Positions 43,844 through 52,989 are shown, counted from the stretch's first letter. The stretch: 64,000 nt of DNA from Anaerolineales bacterium UBA6055 (GCA_002428985.1 DIYL01000026.1:1-64000), one strand, 5' to 3'. The notes: a model not told the origin generated them from the letters alone. Translations and numbers: made by a program.

Positions 43844-44500
43844 ATGGCAGATTTATCGCTATTTCCACTAAACACAGTTTTATTCCCCGGTATGCAACTA
43901 AAACTGCACATCTTTGAAGAACGTTACAAGATAATGATTAATCAATGTATAGAAGATCAAAAGCCATTTGGTGTGGTCCTGATTGAAAATGGAGAAGAAG
44001 CATTGGGTCCACTAGCCACGCCACATCTCGTAGGTTGTACGGCACAAATTACACAAGTACAAAAATTACCGTATGAACGCATGAATATCGTCGCCATTGG
44101 ACAACAACGTTTTAACATTAATACGATTACTCAAACCAACCCTTTCCTTGTTGGGGATGTTAATTATTTCACACCAACAATGGATGAGAATAGTAAAATC
44201 AATCAGTATGCTCGCTTATTACGTCCGCTGATTATTGAGTACCTTGATATTCTATCTAATATAGAAGAAATTAACTTTGACAGAGACCAAATCCCGCATT
44301 CACCTACATCAGTAGCGCAAGTTGCATCAATCTTATTGCAGACAGAAACCAAGACAAAACAGCAATTGCTTGCTATTGATAAGATGTCCGTACTTATGCG
44401 AGAACTTGTCGAGATCTATAATCTCGAAACAATGTTGCTCAACGTGCGTATATCACCGCCAGACGAGACTTTCAATATCGGTCCTTTTTCCAGCAATTAA
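43844..44500 (+). CDS. Stand-alone Lon N-terminal (substrate-binding) domain protein
   Basis: 218 residues. LSLFPLNTVLFPGMQLKLHIFEERYK and the beta-rich part to about 110 match the LON N-terminal domain; no AAA+ or protease domain follows. Such proteins are common and are thought to bind proteins or act as adaptors. The 3' end overlaps the convergent DUF1295 gene by 4 bp. Confidence 0.85.
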   Translation: MADLSLFPLNTVLFPGMQLKLHIFEERYKIMINQCIEDQKPFGVVLIENGEEALGPLATPHLVGCTAQITQVQKLPYERMNIVAIGQQRFNINTITQTNPFLVGDVNYFTPTMDENSKINQYARLLRPLIIEYLDILSNIEEINFDRDQIPHSPTSVAQVASILLQTETKTKQQLLAIDKMSVLMRELVEIYNLETMLLNVRISPPDETFNIGPFSSN

Positions 44501-45282
44501 CACTTCGGTGGCATTGGTATAAACGCCGATGTACAACGTTTATAATCTTCGTAATCTGGTTTGGTTTTGCGCAATGATCTTTCTAATAATGCAACACCCG
44601 ATACACGAAGTAAGAGGAAAGTCATGAGCAAAGGGCCAAAAAACGATAAAAATCCAAACGGTGTGCTGAGGGCAATAATATAGATTCCCCACCACATAAC
44701 GGCATTACCAAAATAATTTGGATGTCTTGTATATCGCCATAAGCCTGTCTGTAGCACTTTGCCTTTATTATCTGGATTCGATTTAAATCGCGCCAATTGT
44801 AAGTCCCCACCAGATTCAAATCCAAATCCAACTAACCAGACAAGTGCCCCAATAATATCGAGTATGGTCAATCCACTAGGTTCAGTTGCATACGAGCTAG
44901 CCAATACGGGCACGGCAACAAATACCATGATTGTGCCTTGTAACATAAATGCCTGGAAAAAACTTTTCCACCAATATGAATCTTCACCGTATCGTTTACG
45001 AAAATTCTGATAACGATAATCTTCTTCTTTACCGAGATTCCGTTTACCAAGATACAACGTGAGTCGCATTCCCCATAATGTAGTCAACACTGTCACCAAT
45101 AATTTACGTTGTGGATCGCCATCTGTCAGTGCATAGTAAGCCCAAGCGAGAACCACAAATCCAAAACCCCACGCAATGTCAATGATTCCTACATTTGTAA
45201 TTGCAACACTGATAAGCCAGACAATTGTCATCAGCACGAATACAACACCATATCCTGCTAACCAAACCTCAAAAATTGACAC
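44497..45282 (-). CDS. DUF1295 / steroid 5-alpha-reductase-like membrane protein
   Basis: 261 residues with about six hydrophobic segments. The C-terminal GLWRYTRHPNYFGNAVMWWG, with LLERSLRKTKPDYEDYKRCTSAFIP, is the DUF1295 signature shared with isoprenylcysteine methyltransferase/steroid-reductase folds. The reaction is unknown. It starts at GTG 45282 with AGGACA upstream. Confidence 0.87.
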   Translation of the reverse strand: MSIFEVWLAGYGVVFVLMTIVWLISVAITNVGIIDIAWGFGFVVLAWAYYALTDGDPQRKLLVTVLTTLWGMRLTLYLGKRNLGKEEDYRYQNFRKRYGEDSYWWKSFFQAFMLQGTIMVFVAVPVLASSYATEPSGLTILDIIGALVWLVGFGFESGGDLQLARFKSNPDNKGKVLQTGLWRYTRHPNYFGNAVMWWGIYIIALSTPFGFLSFFGPLLMTFLLLRVSGVALLERSLRKTKPDYEDYKRCTSAFIPMPPKC

Positions 45283-45385
45283 AGTTCTGTCCTTTAGTTA
45301 CTGAATATCGGTATTATAGTCTATATTGATAAGCAAACGATAAGCTATAATGGGCAACCTAGTCAGATATTCATAGGACACAAGA

Positions 45386-46585
45386 TTGCGTAAATTCTTC
45401 AAAGTACTATTCCAAGTTGTCGGCATATTTATTATCACACTCATCATGATTGAAGTACTATTTCAAGTAATCTACCTCAATCTACCACAGGCAATTATCC
45501 AACGTATGCCACAATATCCAGAACGTTACGGCATCGTATTTGATACCACACACAGAGCAAGAGAATATCCTGCTAATGAAGTAGTCAATTTTGAAGTCAA
45601 TCAATATTCGGGGGACCTATACCAAGTCAGTTGTCTGTCCCCTCTAGACGCTATCGCAATCGAACCTTATCAAGTAAGCTACACAAGGAATGAACATGGT
45701 TTCCGTACCCCCTTATTGGAGAATACCGATGCGGATATTGTATTTATTGGCGACTCGTTTACTGCAGCAGAATCCATCGTCACGCCCTATTGGGAAAACT
45801 TAGAATTAAATACTGTTGCACTTGGTTTACCGGGGAGTGGTACGGTCGAACAGAAGATTTTACTTGAAGAATTTGGATTACAATACAATCCAAATACCAT
45901 CGTATTATCATACTTCGCAGGCAATGATCTGACAGATAATCAAGCATTCCATGACTTACAACAACAGGGCTTAACATTCGCCGATGTGACACACCAAAAT
46001 CGCAATCCCCTAGAATACACGGTCACTTTTCATCTCGGTTTATTTATGCGTGATGCACTTACAACACCATCGACATCAAACTGTCACTATCCTGTCTCGG
46101 TAAAGACAACTCCTGTTACTTTATTGACGTTCTTTGATCGAATGGTCACCTTACTAGCAGTTGATCGCGAAGGTCTACAAAACAGTGAAGCTTTTAACAT
46201 CACGACTACCACCATCAACGATCTCATAACATTAGCATCAGATAACGATGCAGAATTTATCCTGATGTATATTCCACAGAAAGCTGAAATTTATTGGGAT
46301 TTACTTACTGAAGATGATAAACAACTCATCGTCACTAGTTTAACAGGTAATGCTCTAATCGATACAGAAGAAATCACGGTTGATGCCATTGATAATGCAA
46401 TAAACGTGCAACGCGACCTTCTCAAACAACTTTCTATAGAACAAAACTTTCAATTTTTAGATTTAACGCCTGTCTTGCAGACATCAGCTCAAAAAGGTGA
46501 ATCACCTTACTTTTTTAGTGATACCCATTGGAACCAGTTAGGTCATGATCTTGTGAGAGATACATTGATAGAGTATTTACCATAA
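45386..46585 (+). CDS. Membrane-anchored SGNH/GDSL-type hydrolase (AlgX/DltD-like)
   Basis: 399 residues. One N-terminal membrane anchor (about 8-30) precedes an SGNH core: IVFIGDSFTAAES (block I Ser), YFAGNDLTD (block III Asn) and DTHWNQLGHDLV (block V Asp-x-x-His). Such proteins acylate or deacylate cell-surface polymers. The start is TTG 45386 with AGGA upstream. It heads a plus-strand cluster with a small membrane protein, a carbamoyltransferase and DUF5989. Confidence 0.78.
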   Translation: MRKFFKVLFQVVGIFIITLIMIEVLFQVIYLNLPQAIIQRMPQYPERYGIVFDTTHRAREYPANEVVNFEVNQYSGDLYQVSCLSPLDAIAIEPYQVSYTRNEHGFRTPLLENTDADIVFIGDSFTAAESIVTPYWENLELNTVALGLPGSGTVEQKILLEEFGLQYNPNTIVLSYFAGNDLTDNQAFHDLQQQGLTFADVTHQNRNPLEYTVTFHLGLFMRDALTTPSTSNCHYPVSVKTTPVTLLTFFDRMVTLLAVDREGLQNSEAFNITTTTINDLITLASDNDAEFILMYIPQKAEIYWDLLTEDDKQLIVTSLTGNALIDTEEITVDAIDNAINVQRDLLKQLSIEQNFQFLDLTPVLQTSAQKGESPYFFSDTHWNQLGHDLVRDTLIEYLP

Positions 46586-46683
46586 GTCACCCTTGATAAA
46601 AATACCGACTCGTAAAAGAATTCTGCGTTGGTATAATCTTTGACTGCGAGATGAACATATAATTTAAATTTCAGGAGGATACT

Positions 46684-46914
46684 TTGAAAGAAATTTGGGA
46701 TATTGCATGGGAGAGGTTTAATGTCATTACATCGGTTATCGCCGATGGTAATGGACGTTTCATTGCAACACTCTTCTATTTCACAATTATGATTCCATTT
46801 GGTATCCTTTCTTCGCTTACAATGGATCCACTACGTATTAAAGATTCTGATACATCTTGGCTAAAGCGCGAACCTGTACCAACCGACATTGAATCAGCTA
46901 GAGAACAGGGATAA
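46684..46914 (+). CDS. Small membrane protein in carbamoyltransferase cluster
   Basis: 76 residues with one hydrophobic segment (about 26-46) and a charged C-terminus. A perfect ribosome site (AGGAGGATACT) directly precedes the TTG codon at 46684, which settles the start. It ends 7 bp before the carbamoyltransferase ATG. It may play the role of the small membrane proteins usually found in such clusters; the family is not identified. Confidence 0.7.
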   Translation: MKEIWDIAWERFNVITSVIADGNGRFIATLFYFTIMIPFGILSSLTMDPLRIKDSDTSWLKREPVPTDIESAREQG

Positions 46915-46921
46915 TAGAATA

Positions 46922-48712
46922 ATGTACATCCTTGGTATATCAGCATTCTACCACGACTCTGCTGCAGCTCTTATTAAAGATGGCGAGCTAATCGCAGCAT
47001 CTATGGAAGAACGATTTTCACGTAAAAAACATGATAATACCTTCCCAACACTTGCAGTCGAATTCTGCCTCGATTACGCAGGTATAACAGCAGACGATTT
47101 AGAATATGTTGTGTTTTATGAAAAACCACTTCTAAAATTTGAGCGTATTCTACAAACAACGATTAACACATTCCCACGATCCAGTGTTGTCTGGCGTGAA
47201 GCTATGATGAGTTGGCTTACCGACAAGCTATGGGTACGTAGTCATGTCGCCCAAGGTGTTGGCGTCCCATATAATAAAATACTGTTCTGCGACCATCATA
47301 TGAGTCATGCAGCCAGTACATATTTTGCTAGCCCATTTAAAGATGCCGCTGTCCTTACAGTTGATGGCGTTGGTGAGTGGACAACCACAACACTCGGGGT
47401 TGGAAAAAGTTCTCTGGGCGAAGATACAGACACAACACCAACTCTTGAGTTGTTTGAAGAGCAACGTTTTCCACACTCTTTAGGGCTCCTCTACTCAACA
47501 TTTACTGCATGGCTTGGATTTCGGGTAAACAACGGTGAATACAAAGTCATGGGGATGAGTCCCTATGGCGATGTAAAATACGTCGACAAAATTCACAAAG
47601 TCATTTCAATGGATTCATCATCAGGTGGATTTAAATTGAATATGGAATACTTTGATTTCCATCGTTCCACACAAAACAGTTATAGCCAAAAATTCATTGA
47701 CTTATTCGGCGAAAAGCGTGATGCCGATGCTGATTTCTTCACCATGCGAACAAATCCAGAGCGATCTGCTGAAAAAGCAGCAATGGATGAAAATCAATAT
47801 TATGCAGACATCTCTGCAAGCATCCAAAATGTAACAGAAGACGCCCTAATCAATATGGCGACTTACTTGCACAATAAAACTGGTATGAAAAAGCTGGTCA
47901 TGGCAGGTGGTGTCGCGTTGAATACAAAGGCAAACTGGCGCATTCTTAATGAAACACCGTTTGACGAACTCTGGATTCAACCAGCAGCAGGCGACGACGG
48001 GGGTGCATTGGGTGCAGCGTTATGGGCATGGCATATTCTATTGGGCAATCCGCGCAAATGGACACAACCACATTCATATTATGGCAAAGCATATACCGAC
48101 GATGAATGTCGCCAATTTCTTGAGGAAGAGGGCCTAAAATACGAAACCTATGACGATGAAGCCAAGCTTACCGAAGCAGTTGTCAATGAACTTACCAACC
48201 AAAATGTCATTGGATTCTATCAAGGTCGCTTCGAATGGGGTCCTCGTGCATTAGGAAACCGTAGCATTCTGGCAGATCCACGAAGCCCAGAAATGAAAGA
48301 AATTGTCAACACCAAAATCAAATATCGTGAGCCGTTCCGACCATTCGCACCTGTGATTTTACGCGAACGTTCACCAGAGTATTTTGATTATCCTGAGGTT
48401 GCCAAGCACGATACACCTCGTTATATGCTGATGGTTGCACCAATCAAAGAAGAGAAACAAGATGAGATTCACGCTGTCAATCATGAGGGCACAGGGCGTT
48501 TGCAATCTATTGATCGTGAAACCAATCAACGTTATTATGATGTTGTCAAAGAATTTGGAGATGCGACAGGTACACCAATTGTATTGAATACATCTTTCAA
48601 CCTACGTGGTGAACCGATTGTCAACACACCACGCGAAGCCTTTAATACGTTCCGCAACAGTGACATTGACACACTTGTTCTCGGTTCGCATATCGTTCGT
48701 AAACCCTTATAG
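46922..48712 (+). CDS. NodU/CmcH-type carbamoyltransferase
   Basis: About 596 residues. ILGISAFYHDSAAALI, DHHMSHAASTYFASPF, VLTVDGVGEWTT, AGGVALNTKANWRI and EWGPRALGNRSILADPR are hallmarks of the YrdC-less carbamoyltransferase family. Members use carbamoyl phosphate and ATP to carbamoylate sugars or other hydroxyl groups. I start at ATG 46922 rather than the in-frame TTG 46889 inside the previous gene. The acceptor is probably a secreted or surface glycan, given the SGNH and membrane neighbours (inference). Confidence 0.92.
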   Translation: MYILGISAFYHDSAAALIKDGELIAASMEERFSRKKHDNTFPTLAVEFCLDYAGITADDLEYVVFYEKPLLKFERILQTTINTFPRSSVVWREAMMSWLTDKLWVRSHVAQGVGVPYNKILFCDHHMSHAASTYFASPFKDAAVLTVDGVGEWTTTTLGVGKSSLGEDTDTTPTLELFEEQRFPHSLGLLYSTFTAWLGFRVNNGEYKVMGMSPYGDVKYVDKIHKVISMDSSSGGFKLNMEYFDFHRSTQNSYSQKFIDLFGEKRDADADFFTMRTNPERSAEKAAMDENQYYADISASIQNVTEDALINMATYLHNKTGMKKLVMAGGVALNTKANWRILNETPFDELWIQPAAGDDGGALGAALWAWHILLGNPRKWTQPHSYYGKAYTDDECRQFLEEEGLKYETYDDEAKLTEAVVNELTNQNVIGFYQGRFEWGPRALGNRSILADPRSPEMKEIVNTKIKYREPFRPFAPVILRERSPEYFDYPEVAKHDTPRYMLMVAPIKEEKQDEIHAVNHEGTGRLQSIDRETNQRYYDVVKEFGDATGTPIVLNTSFNLRGEPIVNTPREAFNTFRNSDIDTLVLGSHIVRKPL

Positions 48713-48742
48713 TGATGCAGTTAAACTGTAATTGAGGTAGAT

Positions 48743-48958
48743 ATGAGTACAGAAGCTAAACCTAAAAACAGCAATAAACCTACAGCTATGCAAGATTTTT
48801 TTATGCGCCTTGGCATCCTTGGTGAATTACTTGCCTTTCTCTGGAAACGTAAACTCTATTGGATGATTCCATTGGTCGTCACCCTACTTGTTTTTGCCCT
48901 ACTCATTATTGTGGGTAGCTCAGGTCCTGCTGGAGCATTTATCTACACACTATTTTAA
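48743..48958 (+). CDS. DUF5989 family small membrane protein
   Basis: 71 residues. LGELLAFLWKRKLYWMIPLVV and the ending GAFIYTLF are typical of DUF5989, single-span proteins that accompany carbamoyltransferases. It follows the carbamoyltransferase by 30 bp, with GAGGTAGAT as ribosome site. Confidence 0.85.
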   Translation: MSTEAKPKNSNKPTAMQDFFMRLGILGELLAFLWKRKLYWMIPLVVTLLVFALLIIVGSSGPAGAFIYTLF

Positions 48959-49017
48959 TAGTCAACAGCGAAAGGAATATAGGGTTACCAGCAGGGTGAC
49001 TCTATAAAATCTTACCC

Positions 49018-49410
49018 ATGGATACAAATACAATCATTGGACTTATTGTTCTCGTTGTCGTCGTTTTCGGTCTAGCTTATGTTGTCAATCAACACTCGAT
49101 GCGACGCAAACCCATTTATGGTGGACCGCCATCTATCTTATTTAACTTCCTGGCAGGGTTGTTTTTTGTAGCTATCCTACCCACCATCTGTATGAGCGTA
49201 TTTGTATTTCATCCTGGCATGATAAACGTATTGGGTATCACATTTCATCCCATTGTATTTATCATTGTTTTCTTCGCTCTCTTGAGTCTTGTCTCAACAA
49301 TTCTCTTTGCGATTGTTGAAAAATCACCAATGCAAAGCGCAATCGCTGAACAAGCACGCCGCGAGGCACAAGGTTGGACAGAAGAAGATGCTAGAACATC
49401 AGGGTTATAG
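49018..49410 (+). CDS. Membrane protein, unknown function
   Basis: 130 residues with hydrophobic segments at about 5-22, 42-66 and 73-98, and an acidic C-terminal tail (EQARREAQGWTEEDARTSGL). It is the last plus-strand gene of the carbamoyltransferase cluster. No recognised family. Confidence 0.6.
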   Translation: MDTNTIIGLIVLVVVVFGLAYVVNQHSMRRKPIYGGPPSILFNFLAGLFFVAILPTICMSVFVFHPGMINVLGITFHPIVFIIVFFALLSLVSTILFAIVEKSPMQSAIAEQARREAQGWTEEDARTSGL

Positions 49411-49417
49411 AATTAAA

Positions 49418-49593
49418 AGTATTTGGCGTTAAATTCGCCTACGGCGACCGCGAGCAAGTCGATTCTCGCTATTTGAACCCCAAATACTAAGCGTTCTAAG
49501 CGACTTATTTGCGAGACGTGTGGCAGAGCCACACTCAAATAAGATCCTCAGAACGCTTAGTATATCAGGGCGTATTTGCTACGCCCTTGATAT
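49418..49593. repeat. Compact array of nested hairpins between convergent genes
   Basis: Three structured units occur in 176 bases. Unit 1: AGTATTTGG (49418-49426) pairs with CCAAATACT (49480-49488), enclosing small TCGCC/GGCGA and GCGAG/CTCGC stems. Unit 2: ACTAAGCGTTCT (49486-49497) pairs with AGAACGCTTAGT (49550-49561), enclosing CTTATTTG/CAAATAAG and GTGTGGC/GCCACAC. Unit 3: ATATCAGGGCGTA pairs with TACGCCCTTGATAT (one mismatch), followed by TTTTATT, a probable terminator. Units 1 and 2 share three bases and compete there. It may be an intergenic palindromic repeat or a structured RNA. Confidence 0.7.
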
Positions 49594-49594
49594 T

Positions 49595-50878
49595 TTATTC
49601 TCTCGAATCCGTTTTATTATTCAAGATTATCCTTACAGACCGGTCATATGTGAAGTAATTCCACACCCAACTTAGGAATGTGCTAATTCGATTACGGAAA
49701 CCCATTAGCATAATCAAGTGCAAGAATAACCACCCCAACCATGCAATAAACCCAGTCAATTGAATACGATAGAAAATCCAAGCAACCGCCCGAGTCCGTC
49801 CAATTGTAGCCATGATTCCTCTGTCGTTATAGCTAAATGTCTCAAGCTGACGATTTTTAAGCGTATTTACTATATTCTTGGCAACTAACTTACCCTGTTG
49901 ATTTGCTACTGGAATCAACATCGGATATGGATCACCATTGGGATCCGCCAAATATGCCATATCACCTGCGACATAAATATCGTCATTTCCTATTACTTCC
50001 ATAGTCGGTTCTACAGGAACACGTCCAGCTTTTGCCAATTTAACATCTAACATTTTCGCCAACGGTGAAACTTTCACACCAGCGGACCAAACGATGGTAT
50101 GTGTTTTGATAATTTGTCCGTCTTTTAGTTTGAGAAAATCAGCTCCTGCATCCTCAACCATTGCTCCTGTCATAACTTCAACACCAAGGTCTTTTAGTTG
50201 TTCCTCAGCTGATCTTTGCAGTGGTTCAGGATAGGGTAACAACAAGCTATCCATAGCTTCAACCAAGATAACACGTGCCTTTAAATCTTGGCGATCATCG
50301 TACTCTTGTTTCAGCACATAGCTATAAAGTTCAAACATTGCGCCAGCGGTTTCAATCCCTGTTGGTCCTCCACCCACAACAACCATCGTCAGCAACTCAT
50401 CCTTCATTGCATCATCATCAGTCCATGCTGCTTGCTCGAACAACCGTAAAATATGCTCTCGGAGTTCGACAGATTTCTCTAGCGATTTGACCTCAAACGC
50501 ATGTTTTTCTAACGATGTAATGCCAAAAAAGTTAGTCACACTTCCAGTGGCAACGACCAGATATTCATATGATTCAACTCGTTCACCATTTGCGGTACTA
50601 ACCGTCACAGATTTATCAACGTGATTAATTGCCGTCACCTCCCCCATTAAACAATGCACATTGTCTTTATGACGAAATATTGAGCGAATAGGATATGCAA
50701 TTGAACTGGGGTCTAAACCTGATGTTGCGACCTGATATAGCAATGGTGTGAAGGTATGATAGTTATTTCGATCGACGAGTAATACCTCAACATTGGATTG
50801 CTTTGATAGTGACTGAGCAACATTCAAACCTGCAAATCCAGCCCCAATAACGATCACCTGTGTTTTGGTGTCTGCCAT
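49595..50878 (-). CDS. ndh: Type II NADH dehydrogenase
   Basis: 427 residues. The FAD site is VIVIGAGFAGLNVAQSL, the NADH site VVVGGGPTGIETAGAM and the second flavin motif DDIYVAGDMAY. Hydrophobic C-terminal stretches (about 365-400) suit membrane attachment. It oxidises NADH with quinone without pumping protons, an alternative to Complex I, part of which is encoded at 9.9-13.9 kb. Two Rex-like sites flank its promoter, suggesting redox control. Confidence 0.9.
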   Translation of the reverse strand: MADTKTQVIVIGAGFAGLNVAQSLSKQSNVEVLLVDRNNYHTFTPLLYQVATSGLDPSSIAYPIRSIFRHKDNVHCLMGEVTAINHVDKSVTVSTANGERVESYEYLVVATGSVTNFFGITSLEKHAFEVKSLEKSVELREHILRLFEQAAWTDDDAMKDELLTMVVVGGGPTGIETAGAMFELYSYVLKQEYDDRQDLKARVILVEAMDSLLLPYPEPLQRSAEEQLKDLGVEVMTGAMVEDAGADFLKLKDGQIIKTHTIVWSAGVKVSPLAKMLDVKLAKAGRVPVEPTMEVIGNDDIYVAGDMAYLADPNGDPYPMLIPVANQQGKLVAKNIVNTLKNRQLETFSYNDRGIMATIGRTRAVAWIFYRIQLTGFIAWLGWLFLHLIMLMGFRNRISTFLSWVWNYFTYDRSVRIILNNKTDSRE

Positions 50879-50903
50879 AGATAGTGTCTCCCTAATCTAT
50901 CAT

Positions 50904-50921
50904 TTGTGAAATCTATCACAT
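50904..50921 (-). promoter_or_regulatory. Rex-like operator 1 (ndh)
   Basis: TTGTGAAATCTATCACAT matches the Rex pattern TTGTG-N8-CACAA with one mismatch. It lies immediately downstream of the ndh -10 box, where a bound repressor would block the polymerase. Confidence 0.6.
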
Positions 50922-50925
50922 TATA
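50920..50925 (-). promoter_or_regulatory. -10 box of the ndh promoter
   Basis: Consensus TATAAT on the minus strand, lying between the two Rex-like sites. The -35 region is poor and would overlap operator 2. Confidence 0.65.
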
Positions 50926-50933
50926 CCAGCAGT

Positions 50934-50951
50934 TTGTGAATTTTATCACTT
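50934..50951 (-). promoter_or_regulatory. Rex-like operator 2 (ndh)
   Basis: TTGTGAATTTTATCACTT, the same half-site arrangement as operator 1 with two mismatches in the right half-site. It begins exactly 30 bp from operator 1, about three helical turns, so dimers could sit on the same DNA face. Confidence 0.55.
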
Positions 50952-50962
50952 TTTAATAGACA

Positions 50963-50985
50963 AACAAAAAGCCCCTGACGGAGCT
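50963..50985 (-). terminator. Short terminator upstream of ndh
   Basis: On the minus strand AGCTCC-GTCA-GGGGCT (one G-T pair) is followed by TTTTTG. It would insulate the ndh promoter from transcription entering from the right. The stem is only six pairs. Confidence 0.5.
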
Positions 50986-51010
50986 AATTGTATCTTGTCT
51001 ATTTTGTATG

Positions 51011-51118
51011 GCGACAAAGTTATTGACAAAATCCATTACGAAAAAATGTACTTGCGACAAAGTTGATGACAGTTTTGTGACAAACATAATGGCAAATTCC
51101 TATTTTTGCGACAAAGTT
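51011..51118. repeat. Triplicated GCGACAAAGTT direct repeat, transposon-end-like
   Basis: GCGACAAAGTT occurs at 51011, 51054 and 51108. In two copies TTGACAAA or TGATGACAG follows, and the third is followed by AGTGAGCAAA; a related TTTGTGACAAAC lies at about 51074. Irregularly spaced sites of this TGTCGC/TGACA type resemble the multiple transposase-binding sites at ends of Tn7/Tn5053-like elements. No transposase is nearby, so it would be an orphan end. It marks the left edge of the accessory segment. Confidence 0.5.
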
Positions 51119-51629
51119 AGTGAGCAAATTTTACAGTTTAGAGAACAGCTATGTCTAGGGAATAGATAACAAACTTAAATGAAGCTTTAGCTATTTCAAA
51201 AGTGTCCTCTGTCGACTACACCTATCAATATTCTTTTTGATCTTATAAACGTAGTATTTTGTTGTCTTATGTTGATTTTCTGTTCCAATTATGCGATTTA
51301 GTTAGATTCATGGTGGAAAATTGCAGTACACATCGTAGACACCCATGTGGTTTCACTGATGATTGGGATAATCCAGTTGCTTTGTATGATATGGATGTAA
51401 TGATTGCAGTTCGGAATTTCGTTAGTAAGTATAGCAGAGAAAATATAAACGATACTGGATGATTTTTGTATGTATATTGAAGCTAATCGTGATCTGCAAG
51501 GACAATTCACAGACATTCGATTTTGCAGGGAAAAGACGGAATACAGGCAAAAATAGCTCAACTTCAATTCCATCAGTCGTTCGTTTTCGTTGATTTGATA
51601 TAATTTGACTAAAGCAGAGTGGATCCGCA
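51119..51629. other. Intergenic stretch without convincing genes
   Basis: A 67-codon ORF (51259-51462) and several minus-strand ORFs are present, but none has a ribosome site or protein-like text. I see no RNA gene or further repeat. The HEAT-repeat gene starts at its right end. Confidence 0.5.
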
Positions 51630-52739
51630 ATGGTTAAGAAAAAGAAGAACAAAATTGAAACTCTCCTCGCTGATTTGCAGAGCGAAGATAAAGGCAGGCA
51701 GCATCGAGCGCTCAAAGCAATGCGACAAGTCAAAGATAGTGTGCTGGTACCGTATTTGTTGGACGCTATGGATCGCGGCAAAGACCAGCATGAAATACGC
51801 TGGCTGGCTTACAAAGCGCTAGAAAAAAATGCCGTCGATGAAGCTGCCGTCCAACCGTTGGCTAATGCGCTAAATAGCGAAAATGAGTGGGTACGCCATA
51901 AAAGCCTGGAAGTGCTTGCAGGAATCAACGTGCCGGAGGCAAGCGAACTGCTCATTGAGCTTCTGCAAAATGGAGACGAAACGACGCGCAGTATCGTGGC
52001 TCAGGGATTTCGTCATCTGGGCACAGGTGCAGATGTTGCCGTAGTAATAGCGTTGACAGACTGTCTAGAGAATGACTCTGATGCTCATGTACGTGCAGAC
52101 GCGCTCTGGGCACTGTCAAGAATCGGACATCCAGCATCACGAGATGGGTTGTTGCGTGCTATGCGTAATAAGCGCGTAAAAGGCTGGTCTAGTGGTCTCT
52201 TTAGCGAAGCGTTGGTGAAAATCAAAGATTCATCGGTGGTGCCGGAACTCTTCGATATGTTGGACGATCCATCTTGTGTAGAGTGCATCATTTGGGCAAT
52301 CGGTCATTTAGGTGATCGCCAGGCTGCCGAAGAATTGATGGCACGATACAAGAGTTTCAAACCAGAACTGCGCGAAGAAATCATTACAGCCTTGGGGCAG
52401 ATTGGAGACCCAGTTGCCGTTCCGTTTTTGATTGAAACACTCAACGATTCGAGACGTGTTAACCGTAAACGTATTTACCAGTATGCCGAGGGGTCACTCA
52501 AAAAAATTGGTACATCGGAAGCCCTACATGCGCTAAATACATGGCGAAATGAAAATCGCAAGCAATTGTGGCGACAGGCATATCAGGATGCTGTTGTCGA
52601 TTGGCAAACAGGACTACGTGATCCAAACACATTTTCCTGTTTGCTGGTGCTGATTGCTGTTTTAGCGATTATCATACTAATAATCCTCAGACCGACCATT
52701 GAAGGATTGTTCGAGAGCATGGACTGGATTACAAAATAA
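51630..52739 (+). CDS. HEAT-repeat protein with C-terminal membrane anchor
   Basis: 369 residues. About eight HEAT/PBS-lyase-type repeats run from residue 10 to 310 (for example DALWALSRIGHPASRDGLLRA and EIITALGQIGDPVAVPFLIETL). One membrane segment (about 333-352) near the C-terminus suggests a cytoplasmic scaffold tethered to the membrane. It is probably protein-binding; the partner is unknown. Confidence 0.8.
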   Translation: MVKKKKNKIETLLADLQSEDKGRQHRALKAMRQVKDSVLVPYLLDAMDRGKDQHEIRWLAYKALEKNAVDEAAVQPLANALNSENEWVRHKSLEVLAGINVPEASELLIELLQNGDETTRSIVAQGFRHLGTGADVAVVIALTDCLENDSDAHVRADALWALSRIGHPASRDGLLRAMRNKRVKGWSSGLFSEALVKIKDSSVVPELFDMLDDPSCVECIIWAIGHLGDRQAAEELMARYKSFKPELREEIITALGQIGDPVAVPFLIETLNDSRRVNRKRIYQYAEGSLKKIGTSEALHALNTWRNENRKQLWRQAYQDAVVDWQTGLRDPNTFSCLLVLIAVLAIIILIILRPTIEGLFESMDWITK

Positions 52740-52773
52740 ATAGCACTAAAGTGAATTATCGAAAGTCTTTATA

Positions 52774-52989
52774 ATGGTTGACTCTTTTCTAGTTGTTTTT
52801 TTTCTAATTCTTATTCTTTATGGATTGATGCTCATATCCAAAAAAGATATCCTTTTGCGTTGGGAAGAAAAATTGGGGAAGAAAGGGATTCTTATCCCTT
52901 ATCCAATGCCTAAATCGACTATAATTGGCGGCATCATCATAGTGCTTGGTGCAACTGCTATGCTATTTCTTGTGATTACCCAAAGATAG
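52774..52989 (+). CDS. Small two-span membrane protein
   Basis: 71 residues with hydrophobic segments at about 4-20 and 49-67 joined by a basic loop (RWEEKLGKKG). It lies 34 bp downstream of the HEAT-repeat gene on the same strand and may share its transcript. Function unknown. Confidence 0.5.
   Translation: MVDSFLVVFFLILILYGLMLISKKDILLRWEEKLGKKGILIPYPMPKSTIIGGIIIVLGATAMLFLVITQR

Noticed and set aside
51259..51462. 67-codon ORF in the intergenic stretch
   Set aside because: No ribosome site, no recognisable protein text, and overlapping ORFs of similar length occur on the other strand.
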